In this document: in pieces, positions 1 through 5,002 of the stretch
How the letters are laid out: each line of letters opens with the position of its first letter
Position numbering within the stretch: position 1 is the first letter of the stretch
NCBI GenBank assembly: GCA_016866895.1
Contig: VGKX01000023.1
Coordinates: 1-10,681, forward strand
Source of the DNA: Candidatus Parvarchaeota archaeon
GTDB taxonomy: Archaea > Micrarchaeota > Micrarchaeia > Anstonellales > VGKX01
Length of the DNA: 10,681 nt
Direction of reading: 5' to 3'
Notes under the pieces: model-generated
Database searches by the model: none
Told to the model about the DNA's origin: nothing
What the model saw: the letters and a program-made list of their open reading frames with translations, nothing else
Translations under genes and position numbers: made by a program

Positions 1-147
1 CTTGGCGCGCCGCGCTACCAGATTGAGGTAAGCGCCCAGGACTTCAAGGCCGCCCAAAAGGCAATGGAGGGCATTGTTGAGTCAATCCAGAAAATGGCTG
101 ACAAAAACACTTTTGTGTCCTTTGAGCAGCTCAAGGAAGAAAGCTAA
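1..147 (+). CDS. Translation initiation factor aIF2 subunit alpha, C-terminal end (partial)
   Basis: This is the last 48 codons of a gene that begins before the window, ending at TAA 145-147. The peptide starts LGAPRYQIEV and continues with an alpha-helical stretch (DFKAAQKAMEGIVESIQKMA). The GAPRY-x-IEV core followed by a 'DFKAA' helix is typical of the C-terminal domain of archaeal/eukaryotic IF2-alpha, which binds the gamma subunit in the heterotrimer that delivers initiator Met-tRNA to the small ribosomal subunit. The order aIF2-alpha, nop10, PAC2-family gene seen here is a known archaeal neighbourhood and supports the call. Only the tail is visible, so nothing can be said about the S1 domain. 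Confidence 0.85.
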   Translation, partial: LGAPRYQIEVSAQDFKAAQKAMEGIVESIQKMADKNTFVSFEQLKEES

Positions 148-205
148 TTTTGAGTTTTGCGCCACGGGTCGCGAAAAGAGGGCACCTGACAGGCAGCTTG
201 CGGCA

Positions 206-221
206 ATGGCTTGCAAGCCAT
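206..221. repeat. 16-bp perfect palindrome in the aIF2-alpha/nop10 spacer
   Basis: ATGGCTTGCAAGCCAT is identical to its own reverse complement. It sits 58 bases after the aIF2-alpha stop and 73 bases before the nop10 start, inside a 147-base spacer. It could be a dimeric protein-binding site or a short hairpin in the transcript. No function is established from sequence. Confidence 0.6.
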
Positions 222-294
222 ACCAAAACTTAGGGATTTTTATTTGGATTGCGGAAATAAGTAACATAAAAAAACGGCACGGGCAGGAGTGTGG

Positions 295-441
295 ATGAAA
301 AAACTGAGAAAGTGCGCTTTGTGCAAAAGCTACACCATGAAGCAGGAGCACTGCGGGGCTCAGACCAAGTCAGCCCATCCGCCAAAATTCAAGATAACTG
401 ACAAGTATGCAAAATACAGGAGGATGCAGGAAGTAGGATAA
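295..441 (+). CDS. nop10: Ribosome biogenesis protein Nop10
   Basis: This 48-residue protein begins MKKLRKCALCKSYTM, then has KSAHPPKFKITDKYAKYRR, the hallmark AHPP-x-F...DKYAKYRR tail of archaeal Nop10. Nop10 is a core protein of H/ACA guide RNPs (with Cbf5, Gar1 and L7Ae) that pseudouridylate rRNA. The archaeal N-terminal zinc ribbon normally has two CxxC pairs; here C7-x2-C10 is intact, but the second half is shortened to EHCG, leaving only C20 and a possible H19 as ligands. The start at 295 is supported by GGAG at 286-289, five bases upstream. The gene was easy to miss because of its size. It lies between aIF2-alpha and the PAC2-family gene, its usual archaeal setting. Confidence 0.93.
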   Translation: MKKLRKCALCKSYTMKQEHCGAQTKSAHPPKFKITDKYAKYRRMQEVG

Positions 442-499
442 ACAAAGCCTGCCTTAAGGCACTTGGAATGGACAGAGAAAAACAGCGGGGGATGGGTCC

Positions 500-1261
500 A
501 TGATTGAAACTAAAATCTACCAGAAAAAAAACGTGAAGATGAAAAACCCAATATTGGTGGAGGGGCTTCCAGGCATCGGCCTTGTAGGAAAGCTTGCGGC
601 AGACCACATGATAAAGGAGTTCAAGGCCCAAAAAGTCGCAGAGCTTGTTTCGCCGCATTTCCCGCACCAGGTGCTGATGCAGAAAAACGGGATAATGAGA
701 ATGCTCAAAAACAAGTTTTATTTGATACCTGGAAAGAAAAACGACGTGCTAATACTTGTCGGCGATGTGCAGGCAGTGACTTCAGAGGCACAGTATGAAA
801 TCTGCGGCAAGATGCTTGATTATTTTGAGAAAAAGGGCGGAAAGCTGATTTACACGCTTGGAGGGTATGGGACAGGCAAGGCGCCCCAAAAGCCCCAGGT
901 GTTTGGCTCCGCGACCCATAAGGAGATTATACCGGCGCATGAGAAAGCCGGCATGGTATTTGGAAAATCCCACGGCTCCATTATAGGGGCTGCCGGCCTG
1001 CTGCTTGGAATGGGAAAGTTCAGGGGCATGAAGGGAGTTTGCATAATGGGCGAGACGCACGGCGGGTATGTTGATGCCAGGGCAGCGCAGGCCCTTTTGG
1101 AAGTGCTCTCAAGGCTTCTTGGGGTAAAAATTGACCCAGCAAAGCTTGAGCAGAGGGCAAAGGAAGGCGAGGCTTTCATGAAGAAGATGGAAAAGGAAGC
1201 CTCAAAGCAAAAGGAGACAATGCCAGGCTCAAGTGCAAAGGAATTGAGCTATATCAGGTAG
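500..1261 (+). CDS. PAC2-family protein (proteasome assembly chaperone-like)
   Basis: This 253-residue protein belongs to the PAC2/COG2047 family. Visible family marks are the N-terminal EGLPGIGLVGKLAADHMI (residues 21-38), GDVQAVTSEAQYE (88-100), the glycine-rich GGYGTG (121-126), GAAGLLLGMG (163-172) and GETHGGYVDARAA (184-196), where the family often has GETxGxxxD. The last 40 residues are a lysine/glutamate-rich helical tail. Eukaryotic PAC2 and archaeal Pba-type relatives help assemble the 20S proteasome; whether this protein does so here is inferred from family. It does not end in an HbYX motif (last residues SYIR), so docking to the proteasome by that route is not indicated. It follows nop10 by 58 bases, with a weak purine-rich GGGGGAT before the start, and is probably co-transcribed. 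Confidence 0.88.
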   Translation: MIETKIYQKKNVKMKNPILVEGLPGIGLVGKLAADHMIKEFKAQKVAELVSPHFPHQVLMQKNGIMRMLKNKFYLIPGKKNDVLILVGDVQAVTSEAQYEICGKMLDYFEKKGGKLIYTLGGYGTGKAPQKPQVFGSATHKEIIPAHEKAGMVFGKSHGSIIGAAGLLLGMGKFRGMKGVCIMGETHGGYVDARAAQALLEVLSRLLGVKIDPAKLEQRAKEGEAFMKKMEKEASKQKETMPGSSAKELSYIR

Positions 1262-1323
1262 CTGGATTGGAAGAAGGCAAGCTGGCGAAAGCTTTGGCAA
1301 AGGCCTGGCTGGGCAGGATAGGG

Positions 1324-1330
1324 TTAAATA
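1324..1330 (+). promoter_or_regulatory. TATA box (TTAAATA) for the first pilin-like gene
   Basis: TTAAATA is centred 26 bases upstream of the ATG at 1353, the usual archaeal TATA-to-transcript-start distance. The ATG would therefore lie at or next to the transcript start (leaderless), which fits the lack of any Shine-Dalgarno sequence before it. Confidence 0.6.
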
Positions 1331-1352
1331 CCCCAAGCTGCTATTTTTTACC

Positions 1353-1613
1353 ATGGGAGGCACAACCAGAGGGAAAAAAGGGCAGCTTTCCGCTGAAATG
1401 CTTATTTTGCTTGCAGTAATCCTTGCCGTGGTGCTGCTTGTTGCCAACTCGATGCTTTCGGCAGGCAAGACTGCAAGCAGCGTGGCAAGCGGAAGCGCAA
1501 ACAAGACGTTTGAGGAGATTTGCAGGTCAACAGGCACTTGCACAGCATGCACAACAGACTCGGACTGCTCAGGCATCCAGTCAGGCAGATGCATAAATTC
1601 AGTCTGCCAATAA
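1353..1613 (+). CDS. Small class III signal peptide (type IV pilin-like) protein with a six-cysteine tail
   Basis: This 86-residue protein has a charged N-terminus (RGKKG), then QLSAEMLILL and a hydrophobic segment to about residue 34. The QxSxE pattern right after KKG matches the archaeal class III signal peptide, cut by a prepilin-type peptidase between G10 and Q11 so that Glu sits at +5. Mature proteins of this kind are assembled into pilus-like filaments or anchored by the hydrophobic helix. The outside part is short (about 50 residues) and holds six cysteines (57, 63, 66, 72, 80, 85) with a TDSDC...GRC...C pattern resembling small disulfide knots. No longer globular pilin domain follows, so it may be a minor or accessory pilin. 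The next gene encodes a second class III protein. Confidence 0.8.
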   Translation: MGGTTRGKKGQLSAEMLILLAVILAVVLLVANSMLSAGKTASSVASGSANKTFEEICRSTGTCTACTTDSDCSGIQSGRCINSVCQ

Positions 1614-1643
1614 GCCAGTGCACAAGCATGTGCGGGAAGGCAA

Positions 1644-1684
1644 AGCCAGCTCCAGGATTTTTGCTGGCTGGCCATAATGGCCAG
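1644..1684 (+). repeat. Hairpin plus nested inverted repeat between the two pilin-like genes
   Basis: AGCCAGC (1644-1650) pairs with GCTGGCT (1663-1669) across a 12-base loop. Overlapping its right arm, CTGGCCAT (1668-1675) and ATGGCCAG (1677-1684) form a near-perfect palindrome around one base. The two structures share bases and cannot both form in RNA. They lie between the first stop (1613) and the second gene's GGAGG (1700). A role in mRNA processing, attenuation or protein binding is possible but unproven. Confidence 0.5.
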
Positions 1685-1711
1685 AGGCTGTCTTTGTATG
1701 GAGGAATTGCC

Positions 1712-2155
1712 GTGAAGGCCCAGGCTTCACTTGAATATTTGCTCGTTTTGGCTATTGCCCTTGCCGCATTGGCAATTTCGCTTTCCGTACTCTATGACGC
1801 AAAAATCAGGTTTGAAAGGCAGGCAAGGGCTTCGGTTGCGCAGGCGGCTGCTGAAAGCATTGCAGGGGCCGCAAACCAGATTTGCCTGCTTGGCGGCTCC
1901 AACTCACGGACTGTTGAAGGACTGCCCAACTTATTTTGGCTTGGCTTTGAACAAAAAGACGCGACTGTTGAAGGCATAGGAATTGGAAGAGGGCAGAGAG
2001 GCGGAAAAGGCAGCCTGAGCCTGGGGTTTTCTGATGCCAAGGCAACGATGCTTGTAGCCTGCGGCGTGGAGCTGACAGGGCAGGAGTACTCTAATTCGGT
2101 ATATTTGAAAGGCAGCGGCGGCAAGGTCTTTATTGAGCAGGCAAAAGAAGAATAG
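1712..2155 (+). CDS. Class III signal peptide (type IV pilin-like) protein
   Basis: This 147-residue protein starts at GTG 1712, chosen because GGAGG lies at 1700-1704 with a 7-base gap and because the class III signal starts immediately: (M)KA|QASLEYLLVLAIAL. Cutting after A3 gives QxSxE with Glu at +5, the mark of archaeal prepilin-like proteins. A hydrophobic helix runs to about residue 27, followed by an Ala/Arg-rich amphipathic helix (KIRFERQARASVAQAAAES) and a beta-rich, glycine-rich outer domain with two cysteines (C58, C117) that could pair. It is probably a surface filament subunit or a membrane-anchored pseudopilin. The frame is open upstream of 1712, but that part overlaps the preceding gene in another frame and lacks a signal. 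It likely forms a two-gene unit with the gene at 1353. Confidence 0.78.
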   Translation: MKAQASLEYLLVLAIALAALAISLSVLYDAKIRFERQARASVAQAAAESIAGAANQICLLGGSNSRTVEGLPNLFWLGFEQKDATVEGIGIGRGQRGGKGSLSLGFSDAKATMLVACGVELTGQEYSNSVYLKGSGGKVFIEQAKEE

Positions 2156-2195
2156 AAAAAATAAAAGAAGAAAAAAGGGGCGCAGGCCCTCATTT

Positions 2196-2224
2196 GCCTA
2201 AATGCTAAGCTTGCATGTTTAGGC
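2196..2224 (-). terminator. Possible hairpin at the convergent gene ends
   Basis: GCCTAAA (2196-2202) and TTTAGGC (2218-2224) pair, with an inner TGC/GCA extension, over the stop codon of the minus-strand DsbA-like gene (TAA 2221-2219). The convergent spacer 2156-2218 is otherwise purine-rich on the plus strand and holds no gene. A terminator or mRNA 3'-end structure is plausible for either direction. Confidence 0.4.
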
Positions 2225-3109
2225 TGCCATCGGCTCGATGATGCCCTTGAATGTTTCAAGTGGAAGCGCACCTGAGAACGATATGCCGTAACCGCCGCCA
2301 TTCACCTGGACAACATCAATGCTGAAGTTAGGCCCATACTGCTGCTTGTATTTGGATACCACAGCTCCAAGGGCCGAAAGCATTGCAGGGCTCTTGTTGT
2401 CTGAGAATATCACAAACGAGGGGGTGCCTCCGACCCCGAATGCAACGCCCTCGGATTGCTCTGTTGAGACGGCTGTGGCCTTTGAGCCGCCATCAAGGCA
2501 GGCTGCGAATTTTGCCTCGTCAAGCTTGAGGTCCTTTGCATACTGCTTGAGCGATGCGATTCCCAGGGCATTTTGGTTTTCAAACAGCTTATCGTGGTAC
2601 TCCCAGAACTTGCCCTGGTCTGATGCACATTCTGACGCCTCGGCGGCCTTTTGTGCATTTGGGTGGATTTGGGTAAGGGGGAATTGCTTGTAGTAAAGCC
2701 CTATTTTGCCCTTGTACTGGTCAAGCACCTGGCTTACTGCCGGGAGTGCCCTGCTGCAAAACGTGCATTCAAAGTCAGAATATTCAACAATCTTTATTTT
2801 TGCATTTTGAACTCCTTTAACTGGCTTGCCTTCGAACGAGATTTTTATCGGTATTGCGGTTGGCGCAACGTTGCCGTTGCTTCCGCCCTGGGTTGGTGGG
2901 TTGGTTGGTGGATTGACAACTGGGTTGTTTGAGCCGCCGCCATTGTTGGCGCCCGTGCCCGGATTTGCGGCGCCAAGCGTGCCGATTTTTTTGAGCGAAT
3001 CGTTTACCTGGCCCATTGTCATGAACAATGAAGCAGAAATAAGAAGCGCAGCCAAGATGACAGACACGCCAATAAGCGTGGCATGGCTCTGGTCGTTTTG
3101 TTTTTCCAC
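2219..3109 (-). CDS. Membrane-anchored DsbA-family thioredoxin-fold protein
   Basis: This 296-residue protein begins at GTG 3109, just after GAGGTG (3120-3115). One transmembrane segment (about residues 10-33) follows a short charged cytoplasmic end. Next is a low-complexity Gly/Asn/Pro/Thr linker (about 47-83), then a thioredoxin fold of the DsbA/DsbG type: beta strand KIKIVEYSDFEC, active site C115-T-F-C118, helical insert with C161 and C204, and the cis-proline loop GVGGTPSFV (226-233, P230). The catalytic domain therefore faces outside. Such proteins oxidise or isomerise disulfides in exported proteins. C161 and C204 could form a structural or second redox pair. The frame is open to TTG 3217, but a TATA box at 3219-3229 places the transcript start well inside that extension. 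It sits near two cysteine-rich surface proteins and a second thioredoxin-fold lipoprotein, likely clients or partners. Confidence 0.88.
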   Translation of the reverse strand: MEKQNDQSHATLIGVSVILAALLISASLFMTMGQVNDSLKKIGTLGAANPGTGANNGGGSNNPVVNPPTNPPTQGGSNGNVAPTAIPIKISFEGKPVKGVQNAKIKIVEYSDFECTFCSRALPAVSQVLDQYKGKIGLYYKQFPLTQIHPNAQKAAEASECASDQGKFWEYHDKLFENQNALGIASLKQYAKDLKLDEAKFAACLDGGSKATAVSTEQSEGVAFGVGGTPSFVIFSDNKSPAMLSALGAVVSKYKQQYGPNFSIDVVQVNGGGYGISFSGALPLETFKGIIEPMAA

Positions 3110-3218
3110 TCTCCCACCTCTAAACTGGTTTTTTGGATTGCCGGGGCAAATCAGAACATCCGTAGCGGCTGGTTTGCTCCCACTACAAGCAAAGTGGGTT
3201 TGGTATTGAAGAAACAAG

Positions 3219-3229
3219 TTTATAAATAT
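3219..3229 (-). promoter_or_regulatory. TATA box (ATATTTATAAA) for the DsbA-like gene
   Basis: On the minus strand, ATATTTATAAA is a strong archaeal TATA element. A transcript start about 25 bases downstream (near 3198) would give a leader of about 90 bases before GTG 3109. This supports the inner start rather than TTG 3217. Confidence 0.65.
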
Positions 3230-3274
3230 GCCAACTTTTGCAAGGTGCTAAATCATTAAGGAGAAACAGAGATT

Positions 3275-3317
3275 CCCCCCCCCTGGTGGTTTGTCAGGGC
3301 TTTGGGGCAGTGCCCCA
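3275..3317 (-). repeat. Nine-base C/G homopolymer and GC-rich palindrome after the HTH regulator gene
   Basis: A run of nine C on the plus strand (3275-3283) lies between the regulator's stop (3331) and the DsbA-like promoter. TGGGGCA (3303-3309) and TGCCCCA (3311-3317) form an inverted repeat around a single base, only 14 bases past the regulator stop, so it may act as an mRNA 3'-end structure. There is no clear T-run after it. Confidence 0.45.
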
Positions 3318-3330
3318 TGTTTCCTTTCCA

Positions 3331-4299
3331 TCAGTTTTTTGTCTTTCCGCCAATCAGCGCCATAAGCTGCTGCTTCGTCCTTATGCCCGAAAGCTCTGAC
3401 TTGGTAATGACCGGAATGCTTTTCACCCTGGGCTTTGTGCAGGATTTGACAAAAAAGCACGGGTGTGCCCCAATGATTTGAGATAGTTGGTCAAACACTT
3501 CGGCCCTGCGCTCAAGGGTGCGCATGTCCCTGTCCCTCTCTGCGATGATTGAGCTGATTTGACCTTTGGCGGTTTTTGGGCTTGAAAGCCCTTGCTTTCT
3601 TGCGTCTTTGCCAAAGCTTGCACCCACCATGTCGGCAGGCCCATCTAGGTTCACTGAAGTAAAGCCATAAAAGTCATAGGTACTTCCATATGCTCCTCGC
3701 ACAAGACCATTAATCGGTTTTTGACTGGAAGTGAATTTTTCCAGAAGGGCTTTTGACGGCAGCCCAAGGAACTGCTCAATGATTGCCGCGTTTTTGGGGC
3801 TTGCAAGGGTGAGGCTGCGCTCGTAGCGGTAGATTGTATCGTGCGAAAGACCGCAGGCGCGGGCAAGCTGGCTTGTTGTAAGATTTTTGCTTTTCCTTGC
3901 CTGGACAAGAAGCGACTGGTTGATTTTGACAAGGGTTTTCTTGAATTTTTTTTCATTGAATTCCCCGCCTTCAAGGAACTGCTGCATGGTAAGGGGGGAG
4001 ATTGCAACAATGCCATGGCGAAGATACAAAACACCTTGCGCAAGGGCGAATTCCTTGCTTTTTGCCCCGACCACAATGCCAATTGCGCCAAGTATGTTGG
4101 AAATTGATTCAAGGCTTTTTGCATGCTGCATGGGGAATGCGTCAATGTTCTCAAGCACCTTGATTAGGACTGTTTTTTGCCCTTTTCTTCCAGCTATGTC
4201 AAAGCAGCCTGGAAGTCCTGAAAAGAATGCCTGGTAGCCGCTTGCCTCAAGGACTGACAAGGTTTCAAGGATTAGCCTGTGCCGTTCTGTGCCCTCCAT
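3331..4299 (-). CDS. Archaeal Cro/C1-type HTH transcriptional regulator (COG1395-like)
   Basis: This 322-residue protein starts at ATG 4299 (MEGTERHRLI). It resembles the archaeal family of putative HTH regulators that carry a conserved N-terminal domain (here about 1-115, with SGLPGCFDIAGRKG and VLIKVLENID), a central Cro/C1 helix-turn-helix (about 125-180; TTSQLARACGLSHDTIYRYE is the recognition part) and a long C-terminal domain (about 190-322). The C-terminal part holds an HPCFFVKSC segment and ends in SELSGIRTKQQLMALIGG. Targets of this family are not known to me. A TATA box at 4330-4338 puts the transcript start about ten bases before this ATG, so the longer open frame up to 4347 is rejected. 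An inverted repeat over the likely transcript start and an array of the same half-site upstream suggest self-regulation. Confidence 0.82.
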   Translation of the reverse strand: MEGTERHRLILETLSVLEASGYQAFFSGLPGCFDIAGRKGQKTVLIKVLENIDAFPMQHAKSLESISNILGAIGIVVGAKSKEFALAQGVLYLRHGIVAISPLTMQQFLEGGEFNEKKFKKTLVKINQSLLVQARKSKNLTTSQLARACGLSHDTIYRYERSLTLASPKNAAIIEQFLGLPSKALLEKFTSSQKPINGLVRGAYGSTYDFYGFTSVNLDGPADMVGASFGKDARKQGLSSPKTAKGQISSIIAERDRDMRTLERRAEVFDQLSQIIGAHPCFFVKSCTKPRVKSIPVITKSELSGIRTKQQLMALIGGKTKN

Positions 4300-4306
4300 G
4301 ATAAGA

Positions 4307-4318
4307 TTGCCAAGGCAA
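4307..4318. promoter_or_regulatory. Candidate operator TTGCC-AA-GGCAA at the regulator's transcript start
   Basis: A 5-bp inverted repeat around two bases lies between the TATA box (4330-4338) and the ATG (4299) of the HTH regulator. Read on the minus strand it contains TTGGCAA, the same motif repeated at 4366-4478. A dimeric HTH protein bound here would block transcription start. Confidence 0.45.
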
Positions 4319-4329
4319 AGGATATAATC

Positions 4330-4338
4330 ATTTATAAG
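4330..4338 (-). promoter_or_regulatory. TATA box (CTTATAAAT) for the HTH regulator
   Basis: CTTATAAAT on the minus strand is centred about 35 bases upstream of ATG 4299, predicting a very short leader. It points away from the RNase P RNA promoter at 4487-4494, making 4330-4494 a divergent control region. Confidence 0.65.
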
Positions 4339-4363
4339 AGGCAGCAATCGGAAGGAAAGTGTG

Positions 4364-4478
4364 TTTTGGCAATTCCGGCAATGCTTGGCAAATCAGGGTT
4401 TTGGCAATTCCGGCAGCGTTGGCAAATCAGGGTTTTGGCAATTCCGGCAATGCTTGGCAATATGGCGGTGTTTGGCAT
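4364..4478. repeat. Iteron-like array of TTGGCAA in 34-35 bp tandem repeats
   Basis: Units begin at 4364 (35 bp), 4399 (34 bp) and 4433 (partial, diverging after about 30 bp). Units 1 and 2 are nearly identical apart from ATGCTT versus GCGTT. Each unit carries TTGGCAA twice, at 4366, 4385, 4401, 4419, 4435 and 4454, with a TTGGCAT at 4472; spacings are 19, 16, 18, 16, 19 and 18 bases. CCGGCA lies between the paired copies. The array fills the space between the divergent promoters of the HTH regulator and the RNase P RNA. It is not a CRISPR, because units abut with no spacers. It could be an operator array or iteron-type binding sites. Confidence 0.8.
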
Positions 4479-4484
4479 ACCGCC
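4464..4484. repeat. Inverted repeat GGCGGT/ACCGCC upstream of the RNase P RNA promoter
   Basis: GGCGGT (4464-4469) and ACCGCC (4479-4484) flank the last degenerate TTGGCAT motif and end just before the TATA box at 4487. The position suits a regulator or an upstream promoter element. Confidence 0.45.
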
Positions 4485-4486
4485 TG

Positions 4487-4494
4487 TTTTTTAT
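4487..4494 (+). promoter_or_regulatory. TATA box (TTTTTATA) for the RNase P RNA
   Basis: The T/A-rich element is centred about 26 bases before 4517, the first base of the outermost RNase P RNA helix. Promoter spacing and RNA folding thus independently agree on the 5' end. Confidence 0.6.
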
Positions 4495-4516
4495 ACTTAA
4501 AATAGGCAATTTATAT

Positions 4517-4803
4517 GCCGTTTTTGCGGAGGGGAGGGCAGCTGACCCTGCAAGAAATTGCGGGGAGGAAGTCATGCCCACTGCAGCCAGTTCAATCCTG
4601 GCAGGCACCAGCCTACCAATCAAGGTGCAAAAGAACAGAAACGACACCCTGCCTTTCTGGATGAGGATGAGGAAACGAGACAGGATGGTTTGGGATGAAA
4701 CGGCTTTTGTGATGGGAGCCGGCAGTGCAAGGCCTTAAGGCCGCTTAGTCGAATGCTGCTATAAAAACAAAAGGCAGACTACCACCCTTCCGCATTACAC
4801 GGC
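4517..4803 (+). ncRNA. rnpB: RNase P RNA (catalytic RNA of tRNA 5'-end processing)
   Basis: RNase P RNA removes the 5' leader of pre-tRNAs. By hand folding, P1 pairs 4525-4534 with 4785-4794 (ten pairs, one G-U), extended by GCCGT 4517-4521 with ACGGC 4799-4803. P2 pairs 4538-4542 with 4755-4759, and P3 is the hairpin 4546-4551/4560-4565. P4 pairs 4567-4578 with 4773-4783. P5 pairs CACTGC 4579-4584 with GCAGTG 4722-4727. Hairpins in the P8/P9 positions follow (4586-4590/4598-4602 and 4603-4606/4611-4614). Conserved stretches fit: GAGGAAGTC before P4, ACAGAAACGA in the CR-II position (4635-4644), GATGAAACGGC near CR-III, and TCGAATG plus an A-rich J2/4 (ACAAAA) before GGCAGACTACC. Ends are approximate. 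Protein-like open frames across it are accidental. Confidence 0.92.
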
Positions 4804-4838
4804 ACTACAGGAAGTCTTATTGCAGCCGTGGCAAAAAA

Positions 4839-4855
4839 CTGAGGCTTGTGCTCAG
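4839..4855. other. Short hairpin in the spacer after RNase P RNA
   Basis: CTGAG (4839-4843) pairs with CTCAG (4851-4855) across a 7-base loop, preceded by a run of six A (six T after it on the minus strand, like a factor-independent terminator). No minus-strand gene is evident just upstream. The remaining spacer 4804-5002 holds a weak TATA-like GTTTAAAG at 4920-4927 and nothing else I can identify. Confidence 0.3.
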
Positions 4856-5002
4856 AGGTCTTTCAGTGGGAGAATTGCCTGAGAAGGACGCCCTGGATTA
4901 ATGCCCTACAAAATAGATAGGTTTAAAGCTACAGGTTGCAAAACTGAGTGGAAACATAAGCAAAGGCAATCCAGTCCGGTGTTAATGGCAGGAGGTAGTT
5001 TA

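Noticed and set aside
1520..1711. Upstream extension of the second pilin-like protein
   Set aside because: It overlaps the first pilin-like gene in another frame, and the prepilin signal and GGAGG both point to GTG 1712.
3110..3217. N-terminal extension of the DsbA-like protein to TTG 3217
   Set aside because: A strong TATA box at 3219-3229 places the transcript start inside the extension, and GTG 3109 has a good ribosome site and precedes the membrane anchor directly.
4300..4347. Longer start for the HTH regulator at 4347
   Set aside because: It lies upstream of the TATA box at 4330-4338, so it would not be in the transcript.
4364..4463. Possible CRISPR array
   Set aside because: The 34-35 bp units are directly adjacent with no spacers, the third copy is partial, and no cas genes are present.
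4586..4614. Possible tRNA 3' half (T arm followed by a CCA-like end)
   Set aside because: No matching acceptor, D or anticodon arms exist nearby. The hairpin fits the P8 position of the RNase P RNA instead.
4361..4738. Plus-strand open frame of 125 codons
   Set aside because: It crosses the tandem repeats and most of the RNase P RNA. Its peptide simply repeats the 35-bp unit, and it has no family resemblance.
4901..5002. Upstream start of the CPHC lipoprotein at 4901
   Set aside because: It would put 34 polar residues before a clear lipoprotein signal peptide; GGAGGT supports ATG 5003.
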